Of a stretch of DNA of 64,000 bases, positions 21,430 through 32,239 are shown piece by piece. The stretch lies in the NCBI GenBank assembly GCA_050084515.1, contig CM114271.1, positions 48,422,001 through 48,486,000 on the forward strand, given 5' to 3'. Within the stretch, counting starts at the first letter, position 1; each line of letters begins with the position of its first letter. The notes beneath the pieces are model-generated. The model was given only the letters and a program-made list of their open reading frames with translations, was not told where the DNA came from and ran no database searches. This stretch comes from Blasia pusilla. Taxonomy: Eukaryota; Marchantiophyta; Marchantiopsida; Blasiales. The translations under genes were made by a program, and so were the position numbers.

Positions 21430-23770
21430 CTCCACCATCTCGATAGGCATGGGGCTCACCAACGCAACTGTTGTGATCTCTCGCGATCTCATCCAACGGT
21501 GCTCAACCACTCCCAAGCTGAAGATCCATGTCAAGCAGTTCACGTCCATTGCCTGACCCAAGACATGGCGTCATGGTGCCTCTGATACTGACGGTACTGC
21601 CGTCACTCCTATGGGAAATCCATCGCCCGCTCTCTCTCGTCGGCGTTGGGCTCCATCAATCTCTGAACCTGATCATCCCAAACCAAGCAAGGACAAGCCT
21701 CCTTGTATGCATAGGAAGCAGGAAAACTCACAAACGTGGGAAAGCCTGCCCGCGGCCTGCCTACCCTGTTGACCACAGTCAACGGTGGTTGGTCATCGTG
21801 CCTCACTGCTTGTGAGCGACAACCAGGATCCAGAATGGAATCCACTAACAAATGGGAGGGGCGCTCCACTCTTGCATACGCCCTCCGTAACACCGCATGG
21901 GACACCAAGTTGGTCCACCATAGATGCGGGCGATGGCCTCTAGAACCTACACTTGCCGCATCCAAGAACACTGTTGGGCTGATCCAGGCACGCACTTGAT
22001 GAGCACTCGTCACCACCTGTGACTTGGAGTCTCCTAAGATTGGCACATTCTCCAGAATGTAGGCTGGAGAACGAGACTGGTGCTCCTGCAACTCCCGTAA
22101 GACCCTTAACATCTCCCAAAACAACCTGGACTGAGTGTCAGCCAACCCGCTGCCGCGTCCAGCACTCGATTGGCCCTGACATGGCCAACCGGAAATGACC
22201 AAATCAATGGTGCGTAACCGGTCTAAGTCATGCACCCCCAGCAACGAAATATCCCTCGGTGTCGTGTCGAGAATCTTTCTTCGAGCAAGGGCGGGCCTTC
22301 TAGCTGCGGTAGATGTGGTCGATGCAAGATGAACTCTCTAATAAGTTCTCCTTTTTCAATACAAAATTATGATGTACACTCTCCATTCTCTCACGACAGG
22401 TATCACAAATGGAAGTGCCGAGGCGATCACTTCTTCGTAACATCGGATCCCGAAATTCCTAACTATAAAATCCCTATAAACTATTTTACGTTTGTACACG
22501 AGGAAGATAGCACAACTAGTGTTAAACCCTACTTGACCAGGCCTATTGACATCCATGGATCACTATATAAGGACATACAAAGTACAATCCCATGTCCTTC
22601 CATATGTGACGATAGGAAGAATCACCGGAGTTGGAGATTGCATGACTGGTTCATGAACGCCTCCCAAAGTGATAAACTAAATAGCGAGTGAACCAAAGGT
22701 GCCTATCTACAAAGAGTACCTTGACATGGTAAGGATTGAGGAAAGGAAAGTCGCAGCACGGCTCGTGCTCCATCCCTATCCATGCTTGATGACATTCTCT
22801 ACTCTCCTCAAGAATGGGTTTTGGCGGAGTTATTCTCCCAAGAGGGGTAATCCACTCATTGGGAAAGTAACAAGCCAAAACATCCGCTATTTTAGTATGG
22901 CTAAACTCCTCTCGGTGACAAACCTCTCATCCCCCCACACACACACACCACACTCTAGAAACCTCTCGAAGAATAGACCATGATCAAGTTACTCTCCCAA
23001 GAGGGGTGATCCACTCTTATTGGAAGAGCAAGCAATCCCAAAGCCATACACTCAAGAGAGACACGAGAGACTCAAGATGTGGAATACAAGGTGATGAACC
23101 CTTGAAGGTCCCTCCTCTTTATATACTCACAAGGGATCCACAAGAGTACGAAATAGAGCTTATCTTATCTTGTGCCACATGGCTTCCTCTCAAGGCTTAG
23201 CCAATCACATTTTGACACAAGTAGATTTCCTCTTATCTCTTCCAAAATATCCTCTTTTACCCACATGATATTTTCCAAATTACCCCAACTAACCTAGCCA
23301 CCAACCAAGACTACTTTTGCTTTTCATTAAAGCAACTACTTTACTTTTATAAAGTCATCTTTTATTTATTACCTCCTTTTCCTAAAGTTAGGCCCGCATT
23401 AAAGAGGCACCATAAAGAGGTTTAAACATAAGAATCTCCTTTTTCTAAGCCAATTTACTTAATACTAATGAAACTCTATCTAACACTTAATGACGAAGGA
23501 GTTTACACACTGGTTGATTTTACTATACGACATCGGTAGGGAACTCTGGTAGCCCTGTACTGCACACATAGACAATAAGTCGGGAAAACGTAGGCGTTAT
23601 TGTGCCACATGTTGTAGTGAGATGTGCCTTGCAACATCATCACTCTCCACATATAGGTACTGCTGCACTTGCACTTCTGCCTACAAAACATCAACTTACC
23701 CGGTGCTAATCCCTCCAAAGAGATGTAACACTCGAATACCCTCCTCCGGGGTACACCACACAATGGGTGT
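21430..23770 (-). pseudogene. DNMT3-like cytosine-5 DNA methyltransferase, copy B, split by solo LTR
   Basis: The 5' part (23770-23533) has motif I as VLHLFGGIST (Asp changed to His) and YLYVE. The rest (22259-21430) follows the inserted LTR. Motif IV is DLVISGWPCQGQS (Cys codon ~22180). Motif VI is AYILENVP (~22055). Motif VIII is SVGSRGHRPHLWWTNL. A target-recognition region contains CRSQAVRHDDQPPLT. Motif IX is PNADERERAMDFP and motif X is HVLGQAMDVNCLTWI. From 22244 to 21609 the frame is open for 211 residues, the longest intact methyltransferase stretch in the window. It is highly similar to copy A and lies between protease and RT. Confidence 0.9.
22260..23532 (-). repeat. Solo LTR family I nested in DNMT copy B
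   Basis: A complete 1273-bp LTR inverted relative to 1162-2430. It is flanked by TCGG(T) at 22256-22259 and 23533-23536, a 4-5 bp target-site duplication with one base of ambiguity. The unoccupied site is seen in copy C near 63705 (TCCCTTGGTAGGGAAC), which confirms the insertion point. The long frame 22691-22230 inside it is LTR sequence, not a gene. Confidence 0.92.
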
Positions 23771-23784
23771 GGTATCCAAGGGAT

Positions 23785-23946
23785 TCTCTCTTTGTAAAGT
23801 AAGATCCAATCTCTCTCTACAACATCTCACACCATAGCTCTCAAAGATGTGCACTCTCTCTCATATCAAACCAAACCCACTCTCCTAATGGGTTACACTC
23901 ACAAGGCAAGGGACCATAGCTCTTCCGCCTCATGCCAAGAGGTTCA
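23785..23946. repeat. Short insertion of LTR II-derived sequence between PR and DNMT
   Basis: A ~162-bp piece (ATTCTCTCTTTGTAAAGTAA ... CCAAGAGGTTCAA) interrupts element sequence that is continuous in copies A and C. CAAGGG occurs on both sides, suggesting a duplication. In the full LTR at 28401 the same piece is bounded by CATTCTCTCTTTG and its reverse complement, so it may be a small inverted-repeat element. Confidence 0.55.
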
Positions 23947-23989
23947 AGGGTGTTTCGTAGCACTCCATGCTACATCGGGTTCCTCAGAC

Positions 23990-24666
23990 CCGTCATGCTC
24001 CGGTGCAAATGCCTCGCTCCACGGGGTTTGCACGTGCTCATCTACCAATCGTCGAAGCTCCTCAGTCGAGCCCCACAGCGGCACCTCTCCTCCACGGAAT
24101 GATGCGGCTACCATAACACTCCTCTCCATAGAAATGTCAAGAACGGGAGTATCCTTTGCATGGACATGTCTCTCAATCAAATCACTGGGCCAAGTGATGG
24201 CACTACTAAATGCTGCTAAGGTCGCCATCTCTCCTGGCCATTGCTCGATCATTGCACTTGTGAATCGAACGGGTAATGAGCTAAGGCGCCCATCACCTGA
24301 CTGCCATCCTAGTCGGTAGGATGCTGACTCCTCCCAGTAATCCACTGAAAACCCCATCGAGTATAACATTGCTCCATCAACCAAGATGTCGTAGGACTCT
24401 GCATCAGTCACCATCGCCTTGGCTCGCACCACGGACTCATCTATAGGATGTCCCCGGAAAATCCTCACCACGTCCTCTTGTCGGGTGATATACTGTGTGG
24501 TACTCACTCCACCCAAGGATGTCTGTATCCGGAATGGACAACGCTCCATATTGGCTCTCGTCAAGCCAAATCCTCTAAATGACGCTTTTCCCAACATCAG
24601 GGGTTGCGCTCCTGAATCCAACAAGACGCGTTGTGGACTAAAAGCTCTACCTCCGAGACTTACCAA
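23990..24666 (-). CDS. Aspartic protease region of pol
   Basis: An open frame of ~220 residues with the retropepsin active site VLLDSGAQPLMLG near its start (~24625). A hydrophobic beta-rich domain and a ~100-residue tail leading to the methyltransferase follow. Ty3/gypsy proteases carry D-S/T-G-A in this setting. The frame has no stop, unlike most of the element. A homologous protease with the same LLDSGAQPLML is in the plus-strand copy near 34397. A start codon is not expected because the protein is cut from a polyprotein. Confidence 0.8.
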
Positions 24667-24994
24667 CTAGAAGACTGCTCCTTGGTTATCTAGCAACATA
24701 ACACCAGGAGAAGCCATGGCACGCTCTATCGCGAGTCTAGCGGGCATCTCCGCCATCCTAGTAGCCGCAACTTGCCATGAATCTGACGTGGACGACCCGA
24801 GCATCCGCTCTAAGGGCAAGTCTATCACCTCTGAATGTGATGCAGGAACTCCAACTCCACTCTCATACTGTAGCGGCCAGCCGCAAAGCCTCGTTGGGCG
24901 TACCCCCCAACGTCATAACATCGGAAGCAGAAAATAAAGGAGCGCGGTACACAATGGTGGCCGCCCCCAACAACGTGCTCGACACATGCCCCTC

Positions 24995-26806
24995 CTAAGC
25001 ATCAACAATAGGAGTCGTCACACTCGCTTCTCCCATCGCCCTCCGTGCGTGCACACCAACTCTCCAGGAACTCTGATCAGGACCCATCGATGGGGTCCTC
25101 ATTGCCTCGGACAACGTGAAAGACTGAGGAAGCGTAGTCTGTTTCCTGGCTTCCCCTCGCTGTGAATCTAACTCTGCGGTTGCCTCCATCTGGGCAACTC
25201 CGCACATCCAACCAGGATCCTCCATATCTCTGATTGCTCCATATGATGTCGATGCCACGGATCTGACATCGGGTAATCTCAATGCCATAGCGGAAATCTG
25301 CTCCTATAGCTGATGTATCTGAGCACCCATCCTAGCCTCACGCCCGACATCTCCCTCGACGCGTCTAGGTGGTGGGACTCTACCTCCTCCACAGGCAACT
25401 CCACCACCCTGTCAGGAAACTCCAGCTCCTTGTCCCCCAACGGGACCACTTGGTGCATAATCTCTAGGCCCACCTGGACTCGCTACTCGCTCTGGTGCCC
25501 TCTCTGGCCCTCGGTCCGGAGGTAACTCAGGATGTAAAATGAAACACTTGGCGCGTGTATGACCATACCTCTGACAATAGTCACACTGATCACCTCCTGG
25601 TGCAGCACCATCTCCTCCTCCATGCTGAGGCACACGTCCATGACCCTGATGAGTGCAATCGCGCTGATGATGGGCTCTACCATATGACCAAGAAGTAATA
25701 GTAGGTGGCTGCTGCTGAGCCGCATATGAAGGCGCAGGTCTATGTGGCACAGCCTCTCGGTATCCTCCGTGAGCTTGTGCTGCCATAGTCAACCTATCTT
25801 GGAGTCCACGTTGTTGTATAGGTAGTGTAGGCAATCGTGACAACTCTCGCCCTGAACCCATGGTGGCTATGCTCTCCTCCGCCATGTTGCGCTCAATGTT
25901 CTCGGCGGTCCTAAAAACATCTCTCAACATAGGGAGGTGTTTATAAGAAGCACCCCCTCCCGCACCGCAGGGTCCGATCCAGCATCGCGTACCATGACTG
26001 GATAGCCTAAGCCTCTGTCACCCCTGAGTGACGTTGATCAACCGGCGCAAGCGAGTGTAAACCTTACGCAAACTCTCACCCGGGCGCCTCTGGAAGTCGT
26101 GGATGCTCCGCAACTTCTCCGTCCGTACCCCTTGGTAGCTCGCCCTCAACTCAACAAAGAACTCAACCACGGGGTTGAACCTGGGACGAACCCGACTAGA
26201 TGGTGCAACTGCTCCAGTGCGAGTGACCCCTCCTAAAACATCACTAGTGGAAGAGGAAGTAGCCTCTCCTGACTCCTCCTCCTCATCTGGGAACGGCTCC
26301 GTCCATTACACATAGTGTGGATTGTAGTAGAGTCGGCATGCCTCAATCTCCTGGGCATATCTATGAGAGAACTCATGGTAATCGTCCATGGATGCCCCTT
26401 CTAAATGCTAGAACATACCGTTCCATGCTATAAACGGGTTGAACTCTCTAGAGTTCCTAGCCGGCTGTGAGTCACACCAATTCCTACACTCTGCAATGAA
26501 GTCATGTAGCTCTATGGTGCCTACAGCACCAGAAAACCCACGCGGTCCTCTACCCCGGTCATCCATCTCGTACGCCCAACTGGTAGGACCACTCAATGTG
26601 TACGGTGGATCACTAACACCCTCCTCTACACGCTCCCCCTCATCTGAAGATGAGATAGAAGGAGATCGAGGTGGTCTCTCACGTGGAGACCCTCGAAACC
26701 TCGCACCACTCCGGGTAAACCCTCTAGAGCTATTCTCAGGTCCACTCCCTCGCCTCTCAAAATCCTGAAAGGACGCCGTGATGGTCCTTGTGCCCCTCTC
26801 ACACAA
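24995..26806 (-). pseudogene. Gag with CCHC zinc knuckle
   Basis: The N-terminal frame 26806-26408 includes a disordered Arg/Ser/Gly-rich head and FSGAVGTIELHDFIAECRNW. The middle region (~26165-26030) reads ELRASYQGVRTEKLRSIHDF, then RRPGESLRKVYTRLRRL, the usual retrotransposon Gag core. The frame 25930-25412 carries a zinc knuckle CDYCQRYGHTRAKC (C-x2-C-x4-H-x4-C) near 25585-25545. Stops between the pieces mean it is broken. The Gag packages element RNA in virus-like particles; the knuckle binds RNA. Confidence 0.8.
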
Positions 26807-26809
26807 TCA

Positions 26810-28400
26810 CTCCCAACCTCGCGAGTAATCCCTCAATCACTCATCCCAAACATGCGGCACTCGATCTACACTCTCCCTCCCCGAGACCTATAACGTGCGG
26901 CAACAAGCGGCGTGGTGCGGCAAATCGACCAGGCTATCATCTCATCAACAACCTACCCTCAACTTCGGACATCCCACATAGGTCTATGTCCCCTAAATCA
27001 CATACATAAATGATGCTCTCAGCATCTACGACCCAATATCCTCAAATAAACTACCCAAATCCCAGGATCCCTGACACGTGTAGGGTAAAGGACCAGAATA
27101 GGTAACCTGAACACATGTCGATGTCGCTCCTCAGCAATTGTAAATCTCGACCCCAACTCGGTCGTGGAGACAACTCCTCCAATCAGCAAGTCATACTCCT
27201 CTTGTACTGACGTTGCTCAAAACTCCTCGATAGATAGTGCGGTTCCAGCGGAACGGTGCGGCGTTGCAGGAGGCACAGAACGGCTACGAACGGCACGGCC
27301 CTCGATGGTGGGATGCGGCACTTGGCAGCATATCCTCCTCAATCAACAATAAATCCACACTCTGCTCCACAATGACGGTGCGGCTCCACGATCGAGATGG
27401 TGCGGTGCGGCCACGAGCAGCAATCGGCGGCACGTTGCGGCTACGGGCGTCACGGCATGGTACTCGATCATTGTCGAGCGGCTACCAATCACAACATAGC
27501 AGCATGAAATCAAAACTCAAACACCATAACTGGAGGTCATCTGCCATCACAGGTTGATGACGAAACTACGATGACAATGGCGGCCAAAACAAAATACGTG
27601 GTGGCGACGCAAGTCAGAGAATCAACAAACGTCGTGGAAGACCCTCCACTCCGTAACGGCGGCAATGGCAACCAAAGGGTGGACAACGGACGATGGACCG
27701 TTGACGGTGACAGTTGACCGTTGATGGTGATGGCCGACCGGTGACTATGACCATTGACAGTGACGGTTGATCGTCAATGGTGATAGTTGAACATCGATGG
27801 CGGACTAATGATGGTGACTATGACGGCGACGGCCGCCGCCAGTGTGGCGGCTGGTTTAGGGTTTGAACAATTTAACCCTAAAAATTGTTTAGCAATGGCA
27901 GTTTTGCAAGATTGACCATAACTTTTTCCTTGCAACTCTAAATTGCATTCTGTTTGTTGCATAGTGTGCACAGCTTCACGATCTACAATAGCATTAAAAA
28001 ATATTTAGAATCGGACATTCCAGTAAAAATTGACGGGGAATGTCTTAAAGCCCAATGTCTCTTTCTTCTACACAAAATTTGGCAGCGCTTCCGCGATGAT
28101 TTCTCCCAATGAAAATGTAAAACCTACAAAAATACAAATCAGCAAGCTACATAGGGCTCTCGAGAGCACCGGCATGGGGCAACCCGTCCCAATAATCAAT
28201 CCCTATCAAAAATTGGGCAGCGCTTTCGCGCGCCACTCTTCCACACGAAAAATCGGCAAATGCAAAGAACAATCAAAGCAGCCCTTTCTCCAGTGAGCAC
28301 TCCCATGAGCCGTTGAATGGGGAACATGGTCCCTAACGTGCAAAAACAGCGAGTGACCTGCAAGCTCCCCCATGAAGCTCTCTCACTCTCTCATTCTCTC
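26810..28400. other. Element leader, non-coding, with GC-rich degenerate repeats
   Basis: Between gag and the LTR piece. 27230-27480 is rich in GTGCGGC/CGGCAC motifs. 27660-27835 is a degenerate tandem repeat around GTTGACGGTGA/GACCGTTGA of roughly 20-bp period. Two related pieces (GGCAGCGCTTTCGCG near 28200 and GGCAGCGCTTCCGCG near 28082) repeat at a ~130-bp distance. No protein-coding gene is supported. Confidence 0.55.
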
Positions 28401-28930
28401 ATTCTCTCTTTGTAAAGTAAGATCCAATCTCTCTCTACACCATCTCATACCATAGCTCTCAAAGGTGTGCACTCTCTCTCTCATGTAAAACCAAACCCAC
28501 TCTCCTAATGAGAGGCTTGGGTTACACTCACAAGGCAAGGGACCAAAGCTCCGCCGCCTCATGCCAAGAGGTTCAAAGCAAAGAGAGAATGAGTTCTCAA
28601 GCTCTCTCTCCTTGAGGTATACCCCTCCCCTCTCCCAAGTTCTCTCCATGGTAACCTATTCTCCCAAGTCACCTCCTTGGCTCTTGACCTGATGTAGGAG
28701 GTCAAGGGTCACTTACCAAAAATAGAAAGTTGATCATATACTCAAAATGGTACTTACCTAAAATAGTAAGTTCCTCAATATGGCTCCAAATGAGCCGAAA
28801 CGAAGGGGAAACCTGCTCTCTCAGGTTTCCCGGGGCCTCAGCAGGTCATCCTCAACCTATTGAGCCTGTCTTCTACTACTCATGAAGGCGCTCTACTAGA
28901 TCTCACCGATCTATCCTAAAAGACGTGACA
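28401..28930 (-). repeat. LTR family II, body only
   Basis: Matches the LTR body at 15677-15175 and 59528-59020 but lacks the 126-bp terminal segments. On the minus strand it starts TGTCACGTC. It is in the place of the 5' LTR of the composite element, but with no primer-binding site recognised next to it, that role is unproven. Confidence 0.65.
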
Positions 28931-30451
28931 AATATCTAAGACATCCTAATGACTAGAGCTCGGCCTCTCGAGAGTTGCCGTCTCTTCCTCTGGCTCTTGG
29001 TCCGTCATTAGTTCATCTCTTGGATTTTTTTGCTTGACTGTGCGCTTCCTTCGTTCTTTGCACTCGATTGCCATCTTCAAGCGCTCGGTCACATCTTAGT
29101 AGCTGATAAGTAGAGATCTATTGCACCAACGGCATAGAGAGCCAGCGGACTGTCTTGAGTGTTACTTTGTTTTGAGGTGTTGGATGAGGTTGAGGATAGG
29201 TCCATTTTTTTAGGAATGTCATTTCTGGTGACTTTCCTATTTTGGTCTTTGACAACCGGGTGACTTGTTGAGCAGGTCATCCGCCCCTGATAACCTATAC
29301 GCGCAAGTTACTTGGAGGATTTCTAGGGTCAGAGTCTTTTGGCTCTTCCCAAAGCCATATTTCTCATGTTGGGTCGTTGGAGCACCTCTCTTGCTCATGT
29401 GTGAGGTAGGAACTAGAGTGCTACACAACTAGCGTGCGGATTCCTTCATAGTAGAGGGTGGACGAGGCTCAATATGTTGATGTAGATTCAAGAATGGAGT
29501 TTTAGGCTAGGTGTGTCGGTATTACTTTTCTTTTTATATGAGAAAGATGCGAGGGAGTAGGGGGACTCGTTGTTTGCAAGTAGGCAAGGGATTTGCCTTG
29601 GTTAGGAGCCCCTAGAGATGTAGGTTGGCATTTTTCTTTGGTAGTATTTTTGTTTGGAAGGCCGTGCAAGGAAGCGTTGTCTATTTTTTGTATTTTTTTT
29701 GGTGCCGGTTGACGGGGGATAGAAGTTGGGTGTGGCGGCAAACGGTTACGAATGAGTAACGGGAAAGGTTGGGAAACAGAGAGAGAATTTCATGTCTTGG
29801 GGCAGTTGTTTAGTAAATTGGCTAGGACTAGGTTACAAGAACCTTACTCTAATCACAAGCGGGAGAGTCTCAAAGGGGAGCGTGTAGCTTCAAAGGCGGG
29901 GCAAAGAGAAGGTGCAGTTGAACAAGGTCTTAGCTTGCGCACCACAATGAGACGGATGGAAGGAGCCACGCCATGGAACAGTACATGGCTGGGAGCTGGA
30001 GAACACAACCCCGCCGTGTGTAGAGAGGAAGGAGTCACAAGCGAGGTGCATCCATAGGGACGTGTACCGGAGGCTGAGTAAATGAAGGCACTAAGGCTCC
30101 AGAGGGAGCTATGCCTCTGGATGAGCACAACTACAATCGGGGTACAGATGTGGGTGTATATGGGGTCGGAGTAGCAGAGCGGTAGGGCAAAAGAGGCACT
30201 GCAAGTCGAAAGCAAGAACAGGAAGGGTCACGGACGGAAAGAGAGCTACCACGAGCCAATTGGGAAGGAGTTGCAGATTTGGAGGTAGCCACGTGGAGAC
30301 AAAGTTGCGTCTAGAGGGAAGCATGTCCGAGTACGTGCCAGGATAGATAGGGGTTTATGGATAGGAGTTTGGAGTGAGGAAGGGAAATTGGGAGCAGTCG
30401 GGCTTGTGGGACGGCAAATGTAGCCGTTGGCTACCTAGCGCTGGGTAGCGG
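28931..30451. other. Unassigned interval
   Basis: Short minus-strand frames (29741-29502, 29428-29089) and plus-strand frames (29752-30057) have no recognisable domain. A basic stretch (MAIECKERRKRTVKQ) near 29060 recalls the coiled-coil exon at 8.5 kb but is too short to assign. I see no supported gene. Confidence 0.4.
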
Positions 30452-30510
30452 GGTTGAGGCGGGCCTCTTGTATAGGGCCGTGTGCCCTATACAAGAGGCC
30501 CGCCTCAACC
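30452..30510. repeat. Perfect 27-bp hairpin with 5-nt loop
   Basis: Arms 30452-30478 and 30484-30510 are exact reverse complements, with loop CGTGT. The arms are GC-rich and contain CCTCTTGTATAGGG. Such a perfect stem in otherwise decayed sequence indicates recent origin or an assembly fold-back. Confidence 0.9.
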
Positions 30511-32239
30511 GGGAGTTTGGGGCAATTTCCGGGGAGAACCGGGGTTTTGTGTTGAGCTCGCCGGAAGAATTTGAAAATTTCCGATTCAATTTGTCACTTA
30601 CCGGCCAAAAACCCAGGATTCAGGGAGGGTGTCCTTTGTATTCGTATCCGTTTAGCCAGCTGGAATGACGAAATCTTCAAAAATTGCCGCCCGGTTTTGT
30701 AGAGATCGGAAATGTACCGGTTGTCATAAAAAAACTCCCCGGACCCTGGTTTGGGGTGCGCTAGCCTAGCTGTGAAGCCGAGAGAGTGCCAAGGGAGTGA
30801 AGACAACCAAGTGAAAAATATAGACGTAGTCCGACACTAGTGGGCCCGACCTGCATAGGGTGACGTGTAGAAATGGGACGAAGTACGTATGCGTGTCTTG
30901 AAGGGCGATAGATCAAGTGCTAGGTTTGGCCTTATAAAAAACGCCACATCAGGATCCGTTATCACAACCATGTTATTAGGAGGGTGTGGAGAAGATACAA
31001 TGGCTGGGGGAGCTTGCGCCAAAATAAGGGCATCCAAGATTCCAGGGTTTAGGCCTTTAGGGTAGTCCGGGTCAGTGCTCGGCAAGGATTTTGACGCATA
31101 CCGGTACTTTTCCAAGAGAAAGATCAAGGTAGTCGGCAATTTCATCATTGAAGCTGGTTTTTTTTTAATTTAACAAAGAAAACCTACTTTTCATGTTGGG
31201 AATTTTCCTAAAGTTTCACATTTGAATCGGAAATCACACATTCTCAACCGGCTGCTTTTACAAAGAATGCCGGTTCTTGCCGAGCATTGGTCCGGGTCCA
31301 CACACGTAGGAGTGAAAGAAACGTCGGTGGATAGGAGGTAGCGAGAGTTATTGCTAAGTAGAAAGGAGGGGGGAGTAGCCAGAAGCTGTCGGAGAGATGG
31401 AACCAGTACCTGGTACGTGGTACATGCGGGGCTGCATAGGATAGCGAGCCGGAGCGTTGAGTGTGCAGAGTTGCGGGCCAAGAGGTGTCGTGCGAGCACA
31501 AGGGGTCATGGAGCATCGGGCCGTGCCAAGCGAGTATGAGGACGGGAGGAGGGAAAGCTATGGCTGGTAGCGTCTGGGAAAGGCGTATAGGTATGCGCGC
31601 CCACGCAGGAGCTGCGGTACTGAACAAGGCGTGCATTAAGAGCGCATAAGGCCGCATGTGAACGTAGTAGGGTTGACGTGGTATCATCACTTCGTGTTTG
31701 GGGCTAATCTGGTACAGTCAAATGTGGTTGCACCGAGCATTAAGCATGGTAGGTATTATGGTCACACGGTTGAACCGGGTTTTGATTTGTGATGGGGTGT
31801 TATTGATGGAGACAGGTAGTTCGCACACGCTGACGGGAGGTTTGATGTGTTGTTCGAGGAGAGTGTTATCCCGTAGAGGTTGCCGCACTACATGGAGGAG
31901 TATGTGTTGACCATGAAATAGATTGATGGCGGTCATGTTCAAGTTACCCATTCAAGTCTCTTTTCCCACACTTGTGTTGTGTCATTGAGGGTATTCGGTA
32001 CCGGGTAGTAGTTGGTGCTAGGTGGGGATGGTGATGAGTGTAGTCTCCATGCATATATAGCATGCTTGTGGATATATAACGGTTGCCGAGGAGGGGTCGC
32101 ATGTATGACCGGAGAGAGGGAGTGAGTAGTTTAGGTGAGCTAGTAGGGAGGCTTAGGGTGAGCTAAGTGGGAGACTCTTGGTGAGTCTGAGTGATTGAAC
32201 GTGTGAGGCAAGATTGTCATTATGGTTTACTTCTAGGGT
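30511..32239. other. Unassigned interval upstream of plus-strand element copy
   Basis: Contains the 60-bp dyad repeat at 31226-31285 and otherwise no recognised domain. The part adjoining 32240 is likely leader of the plus-strand element copy (TATA-like TATATAGC near 32055). Confidence 0.4.
31226..31285. repeat. 60-bp dyad repeat, copy 1
   Basis: Nearly identical to 41070-41130. Both have nested inverted repeats: GCTCGG ... CCGAGC outside (left arm partly lost here) and AACCGGC ... GCCGGTT inside. Confidence 0.75.

Larger units (their letters stand above)
15101..28930 (-). mobile_element. Composite Ty3/gypsy element with DNA methyltransferase and PHD finger
   Basis: On the minus strand the order is LTR II fragment (28930-28401), leader, gag (26806-24995), protease (24666-23990), DNMT copy B (23770-21430), a partial RT (20994-20500), a junction back into the protease end, DNMT copy A (20490-19160), RT, RNase H, integrase, PHD finger (to 15994), polypurine tract and LTR II (15805-15101). 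The internal duplication and a nested solo LTR make it ~13.8 kb. Reading frames are interrupted throughout, so this copy is not autonomous. RT-RNase H-integrase order marks it as Ty3/gypsy. Confidence 0.8.

Noticed and set aside
22230-22691. 153-codon frame as a gene
   Set aside because: It lies wholly in the solo LTR, and the same frame recurs in the inverted LTR at 1996-2361.
27200-27870. Coding sequence in the GC-rich leader
   Set aside because: Frames are short and follow the degenerate CGGCAC and GTTGACGG repeats.
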